Source: Bretschneidera sinensis
Taxonomy: Eukaryota; Streptophyta; Magnoliopsida; Brassicales; Akaniaceae
Direction: 5' to 3'
Assembly (NCBI GenBank): GCA_023935145.1
Contig: CM043702.1
Span: forward strand, 101,752,588-101,816,587
DNA: 64,000 bases
Shown: positions 54,909-64,000 of the stretch, one piece after another
Layout: the number at the start of each line of letters is the position of its first letter
Position numbering within the stretch: the first letter of the stretch is position 1
Notes under the pieces: model-generated
What the model saw: the letters and a program-made list of their open reading frames with translations, nothing else
Database searches by the model: none
Told to the model about the DNA's origin: nothing
Position numbers and translations under genes: made by a program

Positions 54909-55079
54909 GTAGCTTCCCTCCCTTTGAGACCTCTTCTATGTCCAGTACCAATCTGGTCTCCTTCTGATTCTAGTGCTCCTCCTAAGACCCTGATCAGTGT
55001 GCATATCTTGATTAATATGCACACATTCTTCTAGTGTTGTATCAATGGTATGCACACCTTCTTCCTGTTCTATATCATA

Positions 55080-56034
55080 CTCTTCCCCATAAAAAAGAAC
55101 CTTGTCCTTAAGGTTCAGGTGAGGGTATGTCTTTAGCAGGTCATGGACATTCTCCCATGAAGTTTCATCTAGGAGCTATCCCTCCCATTGTACTAGTACT
55201 TGAGGAATGAGCTGTGCCTTGAGTATGAGATGTCTTTGTTCCAAAATAGCAAGTGACACAATGAGAGGCTGGTTATTGATACTGTTTGGAGGTAAAGGAG
55301 TAGCTTGTGGAAGTGAGTGAGAGCCTGTGAATGGCTTGAGTTGTGATACATGGAAAACATGTTGTGTTTTGCTGTCTTGGTATCTCTTGCTCAATTTTTT
55401 TAGCTCTATAGGCTACAAAGTTGCAACTTTACAAGGGCCCAATCACCAGCATTGAATGATAATTCTTTTCTATGCTTGTCTGCTTGAGCTTTCATCCTAG
55501 ACTGAGCTTTAAGCAAGTTACTCTTCTACTGTTGCAATAGTTTAGTTCTTATAGTCAGAATGTGGTCCATAACGTTCATATTAGAGGACTGTTTAATGTA
55601 CTAAGGCAAACAAATAGGAAGTCTCCATATACTGCTTCAAAGGGAGTCATGCTAATAGCTTAGTGGTGACTTGTGTTATACCAAAGTTCAGTCCAAGGTA
55701 AGTAACTGGTCCACAGCTTAGGATGATCATGCACAAAAGCCATGAAGTATTGTTCTATCTATTAAGGACTTCAGTTTGTCCATCAATTTCTGGGTGGTAA
55801 TAGGAGCTCATGCTGAGGGTAGTCCCACTTTAAAATGAATAATTGTCTCCATTATTTGCTGAGAAAGATAGAATCTCTATCTGAGATGATAGTTTTGGGA
55901 AAGCCATGATGTTTGATAACTGTTTCAGTGAACAGTAGTGCCATAGAGGTAGCATTGAAATTTGGGTGTAAGGCCCCAAAATGTACAACCTTGGGGAGTC
56001 TATCAACGACTACCATGAGAGCAGAATATCCTTT
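55080..56034 (-). pseudogene. Chromovirus E integrase C-terminal half and chromodomain
   Basis: The piece 55176-55394 has HVFHVSQLKPF and ends with VLVQWEG; after a stop it continues DETSWENVHDLLKTYPH. Together these are the chromodomain words LVQWEG...TWE. The integrase core between 55400 and 56034 is seen as GKATLWNHGLP-like fragments with many stops. Confidence 0.75.
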
Positions 56035-57546
56035 TTATGATGGAAGACCTGCGATAAAGTCTATAGATACATCTTCCCAAATTTGTTCTGGAACTAGTAA
56101 GGGTTGTAACAACCCTATTGACTTTGAAGCAGGGTACTTCATATAGTGGCAAATTAAGCAGCTTTTGACAAACTCTTGAACCTCGTTTTTCATATGTGGC
56201 CAGAAGAAGTTTGATGACAATCTTAAGTAAGTTCTAAGTACTCCAGAGTGGCCTCCCATGGGAGAAGAGTGATATTCAGTAATCAACATCTTTCTTAACT
56301 CAGAAATGGAGCTTGTTCCGAGTTTGCCTTTGTAATATAGTAATCCATTTGTGATTGAGTAATCAGTGAGGAGACCCTTGAGTAATAACTTGATGACTAG
56401 CTAATAACTCAGGATCCTTGTTGTTTTCTTCTTTGATTTGTGCTACAATGTCAAAAACTGGTTTGGAAATTGGCAATATTTCTCCCTTGTCTGAATGGAG
56501 CAAGATACAAATGTGTTTGTAGTACTCTCTGGAAGTTTAGATAATGCATCAGCTACTTCATTATCTTTTCCAGGTCTATAGACAATGTCATAGTCAAAAC
56601 CAGTAGCTTATTTAGATAGTGATGCTGTTTAGGAGTTTGAACAACTTGATTCATCAAATTCTTGAGGCTTTTGTGATCTGTCTTGATATTGAATTTCCTC
56701 TCCCAGTAAGTACTGTCTTTATTTCATGACTGCTTGTGTCATAGAATAGAGTTCCTTGACATATGTTGAGGTAGAACTCATCCTTGTTCCAACTTCTTGC
56801 TAAAGAAGGTTAGTGGATGTCCTTCTTAGGTGAGAACAGCCCAATACCTACATTAGAGGCATCTGTCTCCACTTTAAAGGTCTTAGTGAGGTCAGGTAAG
56901 GCAAAGACTGATACCTGTGTTATGGTTGTCTTCAATGTCTGAAAAGAATGTTATGCAACCTTAGTCCATTGGAATGCTTCCTTCTTTAACATGTTAGTTA
57001 AGGGTGAAACTTTGTGGCATAGTGTTGCACAACCTTTCTGTAGTAACTTGTTAACCCCAAGAAGCCTCTTAGGTGTTTAAGAGTTGTTGGAACTAGCCAC
57101 TCCATCATGGCTTGAATCTTTTTTTGGTCTGGCTACACACCTAGTGATGAAACCATATACCCCAAGTACTGAATGGTTTCTTTACAGAACTTACATTTGC
57201 TTCTTTTGGCATATAGCTTATGATCAGCTAAGCATTGGAGCACTTGTTTGAGGTGAAGCTTGTGATCTTCTAATGAAGGACTGTAGACCAGGATATCATC
57301 AAAGAATACTATCACAAACTGCCTTAAGAATGGTTTGAAGATCAGGTTCATTGTAGCTTGAAATGTAAATGGTGCATTGGTCAGGCCAAATGGCATGCCA
57401 AGAAATTCATAGTGCCTTTGGTGTATTCTGAATGCTGTTTTAGGAATGTCTTCTTCATGAACTCTTATTTGATGGTAACCAGACCTTAAGTCCAATTAGA
57501 GAACACCTAAACACCATGTAACTCATCTAACAACTCATCAATTGTA
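56035..57546 (-). pseudogene. Chromovirus E RT, RNase H and integrase N-terminus
   Basis: 57133-57495 reads [30 protein letters not shown] and [10 protein letters not shown] (both Asp kept), [11 protein letters not shown]. RNase H (about 56600-56950) has FKVETDASNVGIG and TDHKSLKNLM with stops. 56035-56289 has the zinc region SSPMGGHSGVLRTY and VKSCLICHYMKY with the H/H/C/C ligands visible, then SIDFIAGLPS with the first catalytic Asp. RT breaks at 57546 at Copia-3, inside the segment KDRFPIPTID that resumes at 62821. Confidence 0.85.
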
Positions 57547-57551
57547 GGTAT
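57547..57551. repeat. Left target-site duplication of Copia-3
   Basis: GGTAT before the LTR at 57552 faces AGTAT at 62816-62820, 4 of 5 matching. Joining the flanks restores the RT reading of chromovirus E. Confidence 0.8.
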
Positions 57552-58091
57552 TGTTGAAGATCAACCCCAGCCCATTACAAAGCCCAATCTATTTTTCATT
57601 TCAACCCAAGGAAAATAAAAGCCTAATCCATTTTATCTAAACCCAATAAAATGGAAGCCTCTCAACAAATATGGAAGGAAGATATTTTTAGGAGAAAAGT
57701 GTAGAAGGTTATCAACAAATGTAGAACATAGATTTTTTAGGAGAAGTGTGTAGAATGTGGTAATAATGTGTGGCTTGGATTATTTCTCAATTTAATATTT
57801 GTATGGTGTAGATTGCATGGTGAGGACTATAAATAGCCCCCATTGCATTAGGGAAAGGAATCCTAAAAAAAAATAATAAGTTTTTGTATCCTTAGCTTGA
57901 GTGTGGTGTCTTGAGTGTTTGAGTTGTGAGCTTTCTATTGAATGTTTATTTGTATTTCTCTTCAAATTGTGAGTGGTCCTTGAAGAGTGTTGTAGAGTAT
58001 TTTATTATGGGTATAATACAAATAATTTGTTTACTTGTTTGGGTCCAATATTAGTAAATTTAGAGTTGTGTACTCTAAATTTTACACAACA
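57552..58091 (+). repeat. Copia-3 5' LTR
   Basis: 540 bp, TGTTGAAGATC to TACACAACA, with TATA-like ACTATAAATAGCC at about 57829. It has about 28 bases (GAGTTGTGAGCTTTC...) that the 3' LTR lacks. Confidence 0.92.
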
Positions 58092-58215
58092 ATTGGAATC
58101 AGAGTGGGGCGGCCAGGGATTGTTCTTGGGTGAGCTATCTTGAGCCGTGAAGAGTTTGGTACTCTGCAAGTTTGTAAGTCAAGCTTATTCGGTATAGTCG
58201 AAGTCTTGCCGGCAC

Positions 58216-58803
58216 GATGGGTGACCTTCAAGTAGTTGGAGGAATCAAGAAGCTCAATAACAAAAACTACAACACATAGGCAACATGTATGCAGTCTTAC
58301 CTACAAGCTCAGGATCTTTGGAAGGTTGTCGATGGTGGTGAAGTTACACAACTGGCGACACACAACCGGCGACAGAAGATGCCAACGGCATCTTGCAAAA
58401 ATGGAAAATTAAAACAGGCAAAGCAATGTTTGCTTTAAAGACCACAATTGAAGAAGATATGTTGGAGCACATCCGGGATACCAAAACACCAAAGGAAGCA
58501 TGGGACACTTTTGTTACACTCTTTTCAAAGAAGAATGATACAAGACTGCAACTTCTTGAGAACAAGCTGCTATCAATGGCGCAACGCGACATGACGATTG
58601 CCCAGTATTTTTACAAGGTGAAGTCGATATGCCGTGAAATTTCAGAGTTAGATCCGACAACTCCTATTGGGGGAACTAGGATAAAGAGAATAATTATCCA
58701 TGGTTTGAGACCTGAATACCGAAGGTTCGTTTCCACTGTACAGGGATGGCTGACATAACCATCGCTTGTTGAGTTTGAAAATTTGCTTGCAAGTTAGGAA
58801 GCT
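58216..58803 (+). pseudogene. Copia-3 gag, N-terminal part
   Basis: The start MGDLQVVGGIKKLNNKNYNT is followed by a stop where a Trp codon would be (NYNTW), then MQSYLQAQDLWKVVDG. A frameshift near 58350 leads into 58393-58758, the UBN2 region (AWDTFVTLFSKKNDTRLQLL, LENKLLSMAQRDMTI). It ends with a stop at 58756. Confidence 0.85.
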
Positions 58804-59586
58804 ATGGCTAACCAAATGGGAGGAGTCTCGCTGAAGGGAGAGGAGGAAGCGCTCTATACCAGCAAAAGCAGAGGTTCTTTTAAGCGGCACACTAGTAGTG
58901 GATCTAAAAAGGATGGTGACAAGGTGAAAAGTCATCAAGGAAAGGGAGGCTCTCGTCCAGGGAGAGCTTCGAAGAATCTCGGTAATAGTAGAAAGTTCGA
59001 TGGCGAGTGTTACAACTGCAGGAAGATGGGCCACACGACGAAAGATTGTTGGACCAAGAAAAAGACTACTAAGAGTAATGTTGCGACTTCCAGTTCTAAG
59101 GAGAGTATCGAAGATGGTTGGGATGTCGAAGTGTCATTCGCTACGGAGGAAGAAGAATTAGCTCTCATAGTAACAACACCGGAGCGGATTGATTATGAGA
59201 ATGACTGGATCGTAGAATCGGGTTGTTCAAATCATATGACAGGTTATAAACAGAAGTTGCAAAACCTGTCTGAGTATAAAGGAAGTCATGTGGTGGTGAC
59301 AACCGACAACTCAAGGTTACCGATAGCTCACATCGGTAAGATGATAGTTGTGCCTCAATATAATTCTAACCAGGTGTCACTTCAAGATGTTTATCATGTC
59401 CCAGGAATGAAGAAAAATTTGCTATCTGTGGCTCAATTGATATCATCAGGCCACTATGTCTTGTTCGGTCCCCAAGATGTGAAGGTGTATCGTGACCTCA
59501 AAATCTCAGATGGAGGGGCGACAATTGGAGTCAGTCTACATGATGTCAACAGAGTATGCATATGTAGACAAGACAAGAAAGAATGA
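58804..59586 (+). pseudogene. Copia-3 nucleocapsid and protease piece
   Basis: The longest open piece of the element (260 codons). The basic linker [15 protein letters not shown] is followed by the zinc knuckle [14 protein letters not shown] (all ligands present). Protease starts [13 protein letters not shown]; the family has [13 protein letters not shown], so the catalytic Asp is Glu. Then [18 protein letters not shown]. The frame is lost near 59500 and the next piece overlaps in another frame. Confidence 0.87.
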
Positions 59587-60480
59587 GATAGCAGATCTAT
59601 GGCACATGCGGTTAGGTCACATTAGCCATTCCAAGCTAAGTGTGATGGTGAAGAAGTCGGTGCATAAGGGGCTTCCCCAACTTGATGTGCGAATAGACAT
59701 GGTCTATGCGAGATGCCAGTATGGTAAAGAACACCAATTTCCATATGACGAATCGAAGTTTAAAGCAAAGGAACCGTTAGAGTTAGTTCACTCTGATGTG
59801 TTCGGGCCCGCTAAGCATCCATCAATTAGCAAGATGCGGTACATGGTGACATTCATTGATGAATTCTCTAGGTATGTGTGGGTTTTCTTTATGAAAGAAA
59901 AATCTGGCACATTCTCGAAGTTTTAAGAGTTCAAAGAGTTAGTTGAAAGAGAAGTGGGAAAGAATATCCGTTGCTTGTGCACAGATAACTGGGGATAATA
60001 TAGCTCAAGCGAGTTCTCTCAATACCTTTGGGAATGCCGAATACGTCATCAGTACACTTGTGCCAACACACCGGAACAAAATGGTGTAGCTGAGAGAAAG
60101 AACCGACATCTTAAAAATCGGAGTATGCTACATGCAAAGAACGTACCAGGAAGGTTTTGGGATGAAGTAATGAGGACTGCAGCCTTTGTGATCAACAGAA
60201 TTCCTCAACCGAGGTTAGGATTTGTTTCATCCTTTGAGAAACTGTGGAACATGAAACCTACAGTTAGCTACTTTCGAGTGTTTGGCTATGTATGTTATGT
60301 ATTTGTTCCTGATCATTTATGGAGCAAATTTGACTAGAAAGCTGGTAGACGTATCTTTGTGGGATACGACAGCTGGAGAAAGGGGTGGAAATGTTGCGAT
60401 CCAACGATTGGAAGGTACTACACTTCACAAGATATGGTGTTCGATGAAGCATCTTCTTAGTGGTCCTTAGAAAAGGAGGT
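59492..60480 (+). pseudogene. Copia-3 integrase
   Basis: 59492-59926 has [14 protein letters not shown] and [11 protein letters not shown]; a zinc-binding Cys (usually CAGCQYGK) is Tyr. The core has HSDVFGP, CTDNWG followed by a stop, and NGVAERKNR with the Glu kept. 60125-60337 continues [18 protein letters not shown]. Stops at about 59924, 59997 and 60336. Confidence 0.85.
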
Positions 60481-62275
60481 TTTTACAGACTCGAGAGAAT
60501 TTGGAGACAAGTTGCAACAAAAGATGGGGGAGCATACTGTTCAACTCCAACCAAGTTTAGATGAATCAGGAGATCCAAACGGCGATGATGTCGAACAAGG
60601 ATTAACTCAGAATCCTTAGCAAACTGGCGTGTATCAACAACCAGACGAAGAAGGTGGGCTTAGTGAAACGGAAGAATCAACTCCACAATCTCAACTTTGA
60701 AGGTCAACAAGAACGTGAAGGCCAAATCCAAAATACGCTAATGTAGCCATAGTTGAAGAAGCAACCGTAACAAAACTTGAGAAGTTCGAAGAAGCATCGC
60801 AGAGTTCTGAGAGGACGACAATTATGAATGAAGAGATCGCTACACTTAAGCAAAATCAGACTTAGGATTTGGTGCCAAAGCCAAGAGATGTGAAACCCAT
60901 ATCCTGTAAGTGGGTTTATAAGATAAAGCGCCGTCCAGATGGGTCGATCGAGAGGTATAAGGCTTGATTGGTAGCTTGTGGTTTCTCTCAGTGGTACGGA
61001 CTAAAGTATGATGAAACGTTTAGTCCAGTGGTAAAACTTACAACTGTACGAGTTCTACTCACGCTTGTAACCAACAAAGACTGAAATTTGTGGCAGATGG
61101 ATGTGAAGAATGCTTTTCTTCATGGAGAGCTGGATCAGGAGATCTACATGATCCAATCAATGGGTTTTCAGAGCCAAGATCATCCTGAATATGCGTGTAA
61201 GCTGCAGAAAGCACTTTATGGATTGAAACAAGCACCCAGGGCATGGTATGGTAAAACTGCTGAATTTCTGACACAAAGTAGTTATTCAGTAACTCCTGCA
61301 GATTCCAACTTGTTTATCAAAGCCAATGGAGGAAAGCTAGCTATCGTGCTAGTATACGTGGATGATTAAATCATAACCGGTGATGATGAGGCAGAAATTC
61401 TTTGAACAAAGGAGAATTTATCAGTTCGTTTTGAGTTAAAGGAACTTGGGCAGCTCAAACACTTCCTTGGTCTAGAGGTTGATTGCACACAAGAAGGAAT
61501 ATTTCTCTATCAGCAAAAATATTCCAAAGATTTGTTGAAGAGGTTCAGAATGCTCGAATGCAAGCCGATTTCAATGCTGATGGAACCAAATGCCAAGATG
61601 TGTGCACATGAAGGCAAAGACTTAGAAGATGCAACGATGTATCGACAATTGGTAGGTAGTCTGATCTACTTAACGTTAACTCGACTTGACATTTCTTATA
61701 TAGTTGGTGTGATGAGTCGGTACATGCAACATCCAAACAAGCCTAATTTGGAAGCAGTTTGACGAATAGTGAGATATGTAAAGAGTACAGTTGACTATGG
61801 TCTTTTGTACAAGAAAGGTGAAGATTGCAAGTTAGTTGGTTACTATGATGCTGACTATGCAGGAGATCAACAACTGGGTATGTGTTTAAGCTTGCTTCCA
61901 TAATGATTTCTTGGTGTAGTAAGAGACAACCGACGGTATCATTGTCAACCACCGAAGCTTAGTATCGAGAAGAAACAATGGTAGCTCAAGAGAGTACATG
62001 GTTGATACAACTGATGAATAACTACATCAATTAGTAGATTATGCAGTTCCGTTGTATTGTGACAACCAGTCGGCAATTTGTTTGGGGGAGAATCCGGTCT
62101 TTCATGCAAAAACTACGTATGTTGAAGTGCACTATCATTTTATCAAAGAAAGGGTTATGTGAGAAGAAATTGAGATGAGGAAAATCAAGACAGATGATCA
62201 AGTTGCGGACTTGTTTACAAAAGGCTTGAGCACTGGCAAGTTCGAAATGTTTCATCGTCAGCTCGACACAGTGTA
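60481..62275 (+). pseudogene. Copia-3 reverse transcriptase and RNase H
   Basis: Starts in an acidic linker, then MNEEIATLKQNQT, ISCKWVYKIKRRPDG, WQMDVKNAFLHGELDQEI, ALYGLKQAPRAWY and LVYVDD directly followed by a stop (61366-61368). Then [15 protein letters not shown]. RNase [11 protein letters not shown], then frameshifted. At least ten stops across the region. Confidence 0.85.
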
Positions 62276-62303
62276 AAGAGTGAAAGCTGGTGTTGTGGGG
62301 GAG

Positions 62304-62815
62304 TGTTGAAGATCAACCCCAGTCCATTACAAAGCCCAATCTATTTTTCATTTCAGCTCAAGGTAAATAAAAGCCCAATCCATTTTATCTAAACCCAAGA
62401 CAATGGAAGCTTCTAAACAAATGTCAATGGAAGATATTTTTAGGAGAAAAGTGTAAAAGGTTATCAACAAATGTAGAAAATAGATTTTTTAGGAGAAGTG
62501 TGTAGAATGTGATAATAATGTGTGGCTAGGATTATTTCTCAATTTAATATTTGTATGGTGTAGATTGCATGGTGAGGACTATAAATACCCCCCATTGCAA
62601 TAGGGAAAGGCATCCTAAAAAAAATAAAAATTCTTTGTATCTTTAGCTTGAGTATGGTGTCTTGAGTGTTTGTTTGTATTTCTCTTCAAATAGTGAGTGG
62701 TCCTTGAAGAGTGTTGTAGTGTATTTTACTGTGGGTATAATACAAGTAATTTGTTTACTTGTTTGGGTCCAATATTAGTAAATTTAGAGTTGTGTACTCT
62801 AAATTTTACTCAACA
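62304..62815 (+). repeat. Copia-3 3' LTR
   Basis: 512 bp, TGTTGAAGATC to TACTCAACA, with TATA-like ACTATAAATACCC at about 62579. Confidence 0.92.
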
Positions 62816-63360
62816 AGTATTGGAAACCTATCTTTAATGGTCACTACATTCAGTGCCCTATAGTCAATATAGAATCTCCATAAGCAATCATTTTTCTTCA
62901 CTAACAGCACTGGAGATGAAAAAGGGCGTTGATTGTCTTTGATAATGCCAATTAAAAGCATTTCTTGCACCAGCCTTTCAATCTCACTTTTCTAGAAGTG
63001 TGGATATCTGTAAGGCTTGACATTGACAGGCTTTGCACTAAGAAGTAGGTGAATGTGATGATTGACTGGTGTACAGAGAGATAATTTTTTTGCTTATTGA
63101 AAAAGCTCTTGGAAGGATTGCAGGATCTCTACAACTCCTTTTTCCACGACTTCCATGTCTTCCTCTTGGTCCTGATCTTCAATCTTCAAGTGATAGTAAG
63201 AGACAATGCTCTCATATGTTGCTAGTTTCTTCAGCTGAGTGGGCATGGTTTAAGTATGATTCACCCTGAAGATGGATTTGATTCCCTTACCATGATAATT
63301 CCATGGTCAACTCATTATAGCTGGTAAGTATTGACCCTATTCTCTTTGACCATTGTATCA
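62816..63360 (-). pseudogene. Chromovirus E RT N-terminus and PR-RT linker
   Basis: On the minus strand, 62821-63300 carries the RT start ([23 protein letters not shown] residues, with VNVKPYRYPHF near 63000). Stops interrupt it. Joined across Copia-3 it continues at 57546. Confidence 0.72.
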
Positions 63361-63582
63361 TTAACACAATGTTTCTCCTTTGTTTTGGAAGAACAAACAA
63401 GTATATGATAAACTGGTGCTGTTGCAGTGTAATGGGGACTGAATAGAAAATCTTGTAACAACATCTTCTTGTATGAAATTGTGGGTACTTCCACTATCAA
63501 CCAGGACTTGTAAAGAAAAGTTGTCATGATTGCCAATTATCCTAAGAGTTTTAGGATTCATTTGGCCAGCTAAGGCATTCAT
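63361..63582 (-). pseudogene. Chromovirus E protease
   Basis: The piece reads MNPKTLRIIGNHDNFSLQVL then VDSGSTHNFIQ: the D-S-G triad of the retropepsin active site is intact, unlike in five other elements of this window. The frame ends after about 70 codons. Confidence 0.8.
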
Positions 63583-64000
63583 GCTAATTTAAGATAGTAG
63601 GCTAGAGTTTTCTTATTCTAAATGCTGAGTAGATAACGAATCTTGATACAAAACAGTTCCTAATCTTCTTATTGGTCTCCTATCAGTATCAAGAATTTAC
63701 TTTTGCACTTATGGCCCTAGTAATAAGACCTTTTTCTTTTCTAGCATTGAACTAAGCTAGACTTAATTTTCTTATGGTAACAGGTTGTGTTTGAGTGTTT
63801 GGCACATGTTTTATTGTGCTAGGCTTAGTAACATTTTCTTGTAAAGGAAATTGTTTAGATGGAAAAATAGAAGGGTTCTTGAAATTACCTTGGGAGTTGC
63901 TGGAAGTTGGAGGAGGTGTCCAGTGTGGCCTGGAGTTATTTATGATCTCGATATATTTTCCTTTTTGCAATCTTGAAACAACAATGGCTTATCCTATAGA
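63583..64000 (-). pseudogene. Chromovirus E gag-pol linker, partial
   Basis: The piece 63752-63970 is Pro/Ser/Asn/Gln-rich (PHWTPPPTSSNSQGN), as in the linker between capsid and nucleocapsid of chromovirus gag. Stops lie near 63590-63750. It runs off the window. Confidence 0.55.

Larger units (their letters stand above)
57552..62815 (+). mobile_element. Copia-3, Ty1/copia retrotransposon
   Basis: LTRs at 57552-58091 and 62304-62815 (over 90 percent similar by eye) bound a plus-strand gag-PR-INT-RT-RH. PBS-like TTGGAATCAGAG at 58093-58104. Polypurine tract TTGTGGGGGAG before 62304. Probably Tork-like; lineage tentative. It interrupts chromovirus E. Confidence 0.92.
54673..64000 (-). mobile_element. 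Chromovirus E (Ty3/gypsy), runs off the window
   Basis: 3' LTR 54673-54908, then minus-strand pol and gag up to and beyond 64000, interrupted by Copia-3 at 57552-62815. Inserted in chromovirus D; the flanking TACAC (54668-54672) should recur after its 5' LTR outside the window. Confidence 0.83.

Overview
This is plant nuclear DNA, most likely from a eudicot. It is AT-rich and filled with degraded LTR retrotransposons (Ty1/copia and Ty3/gypsy), L1-type LINE fragments and a small TIR element. It holds one spliced host gene. No bacterial operons, CRISPR arrays, rRNA genes or tRNA genes were found. Species cannot be told from the sequence.

Layout. (1) 1-2394: an inverted LTR remnant carrying a (TA)17(TG)25 microsatellite, then unassigned sequence. 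(2) 2395-17685, + strand: a tandem gypsy array in which the 3' end of one copy and a second, nearly full-length copy share the LTR at 3138-4655; the last LTR is 15195-17685. A minus-strand copia element (Copia-1, 8846-15127) sits inside it with a perfect TCTTG target duplication. (3) 17770-28038, - strand: a Tat/Retand-like gypsy (Tat-1). Between its pol and 3' LTR it carries two arrays of 53-54 bp hairpin-forming repeats that bracket a decayed gene on the opposite strand. (4) 28517-51540, + strand: the host gene, a probable chloroplast protein of the pyridoxamine 5'-phosphate oxidase/FMN-binding split-barrel family. Nine exons join into 416 codons, and a tenth 75-nt cassette exon is possible. 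Intron 1 holds two LINE fragments and a solo LTR. (5) Intron 6 (34132-50511, 16.4 kb) holds a stack of insertions: an LTR element (34548-48768), inside it Tat-2 (35811-47711), inside Tat-2 both a solo LTR (36219-36947) and a short TIR element (39836-44813), and inside that Copia-2 (40309-44780). (6) 52131-64000, - strand: chromovirus D, cut by chromovirus E, which is cut by Copia-3 (57552-62815, + strand). E runs off the window.

The retroelement polyproteins are all broken by stops and frameshifts, and most have lost a catalytic residue. Chromovirus E looks least damaged at its active sites. The only gene with an intact reading frame and clean splice junctions is the host gene. It is boxed in by Tat-1 478 bp upstream of its ATG and chromovirus D about 590 bp after its stop.

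The observations most worth checking are the antisense gene and hairpin arrays of Tat-1 (deleted from Tat-2), the possible cassette exon at 48991-49065, the shared-LTR gypsy array, and the five-layer nest in a host intron.
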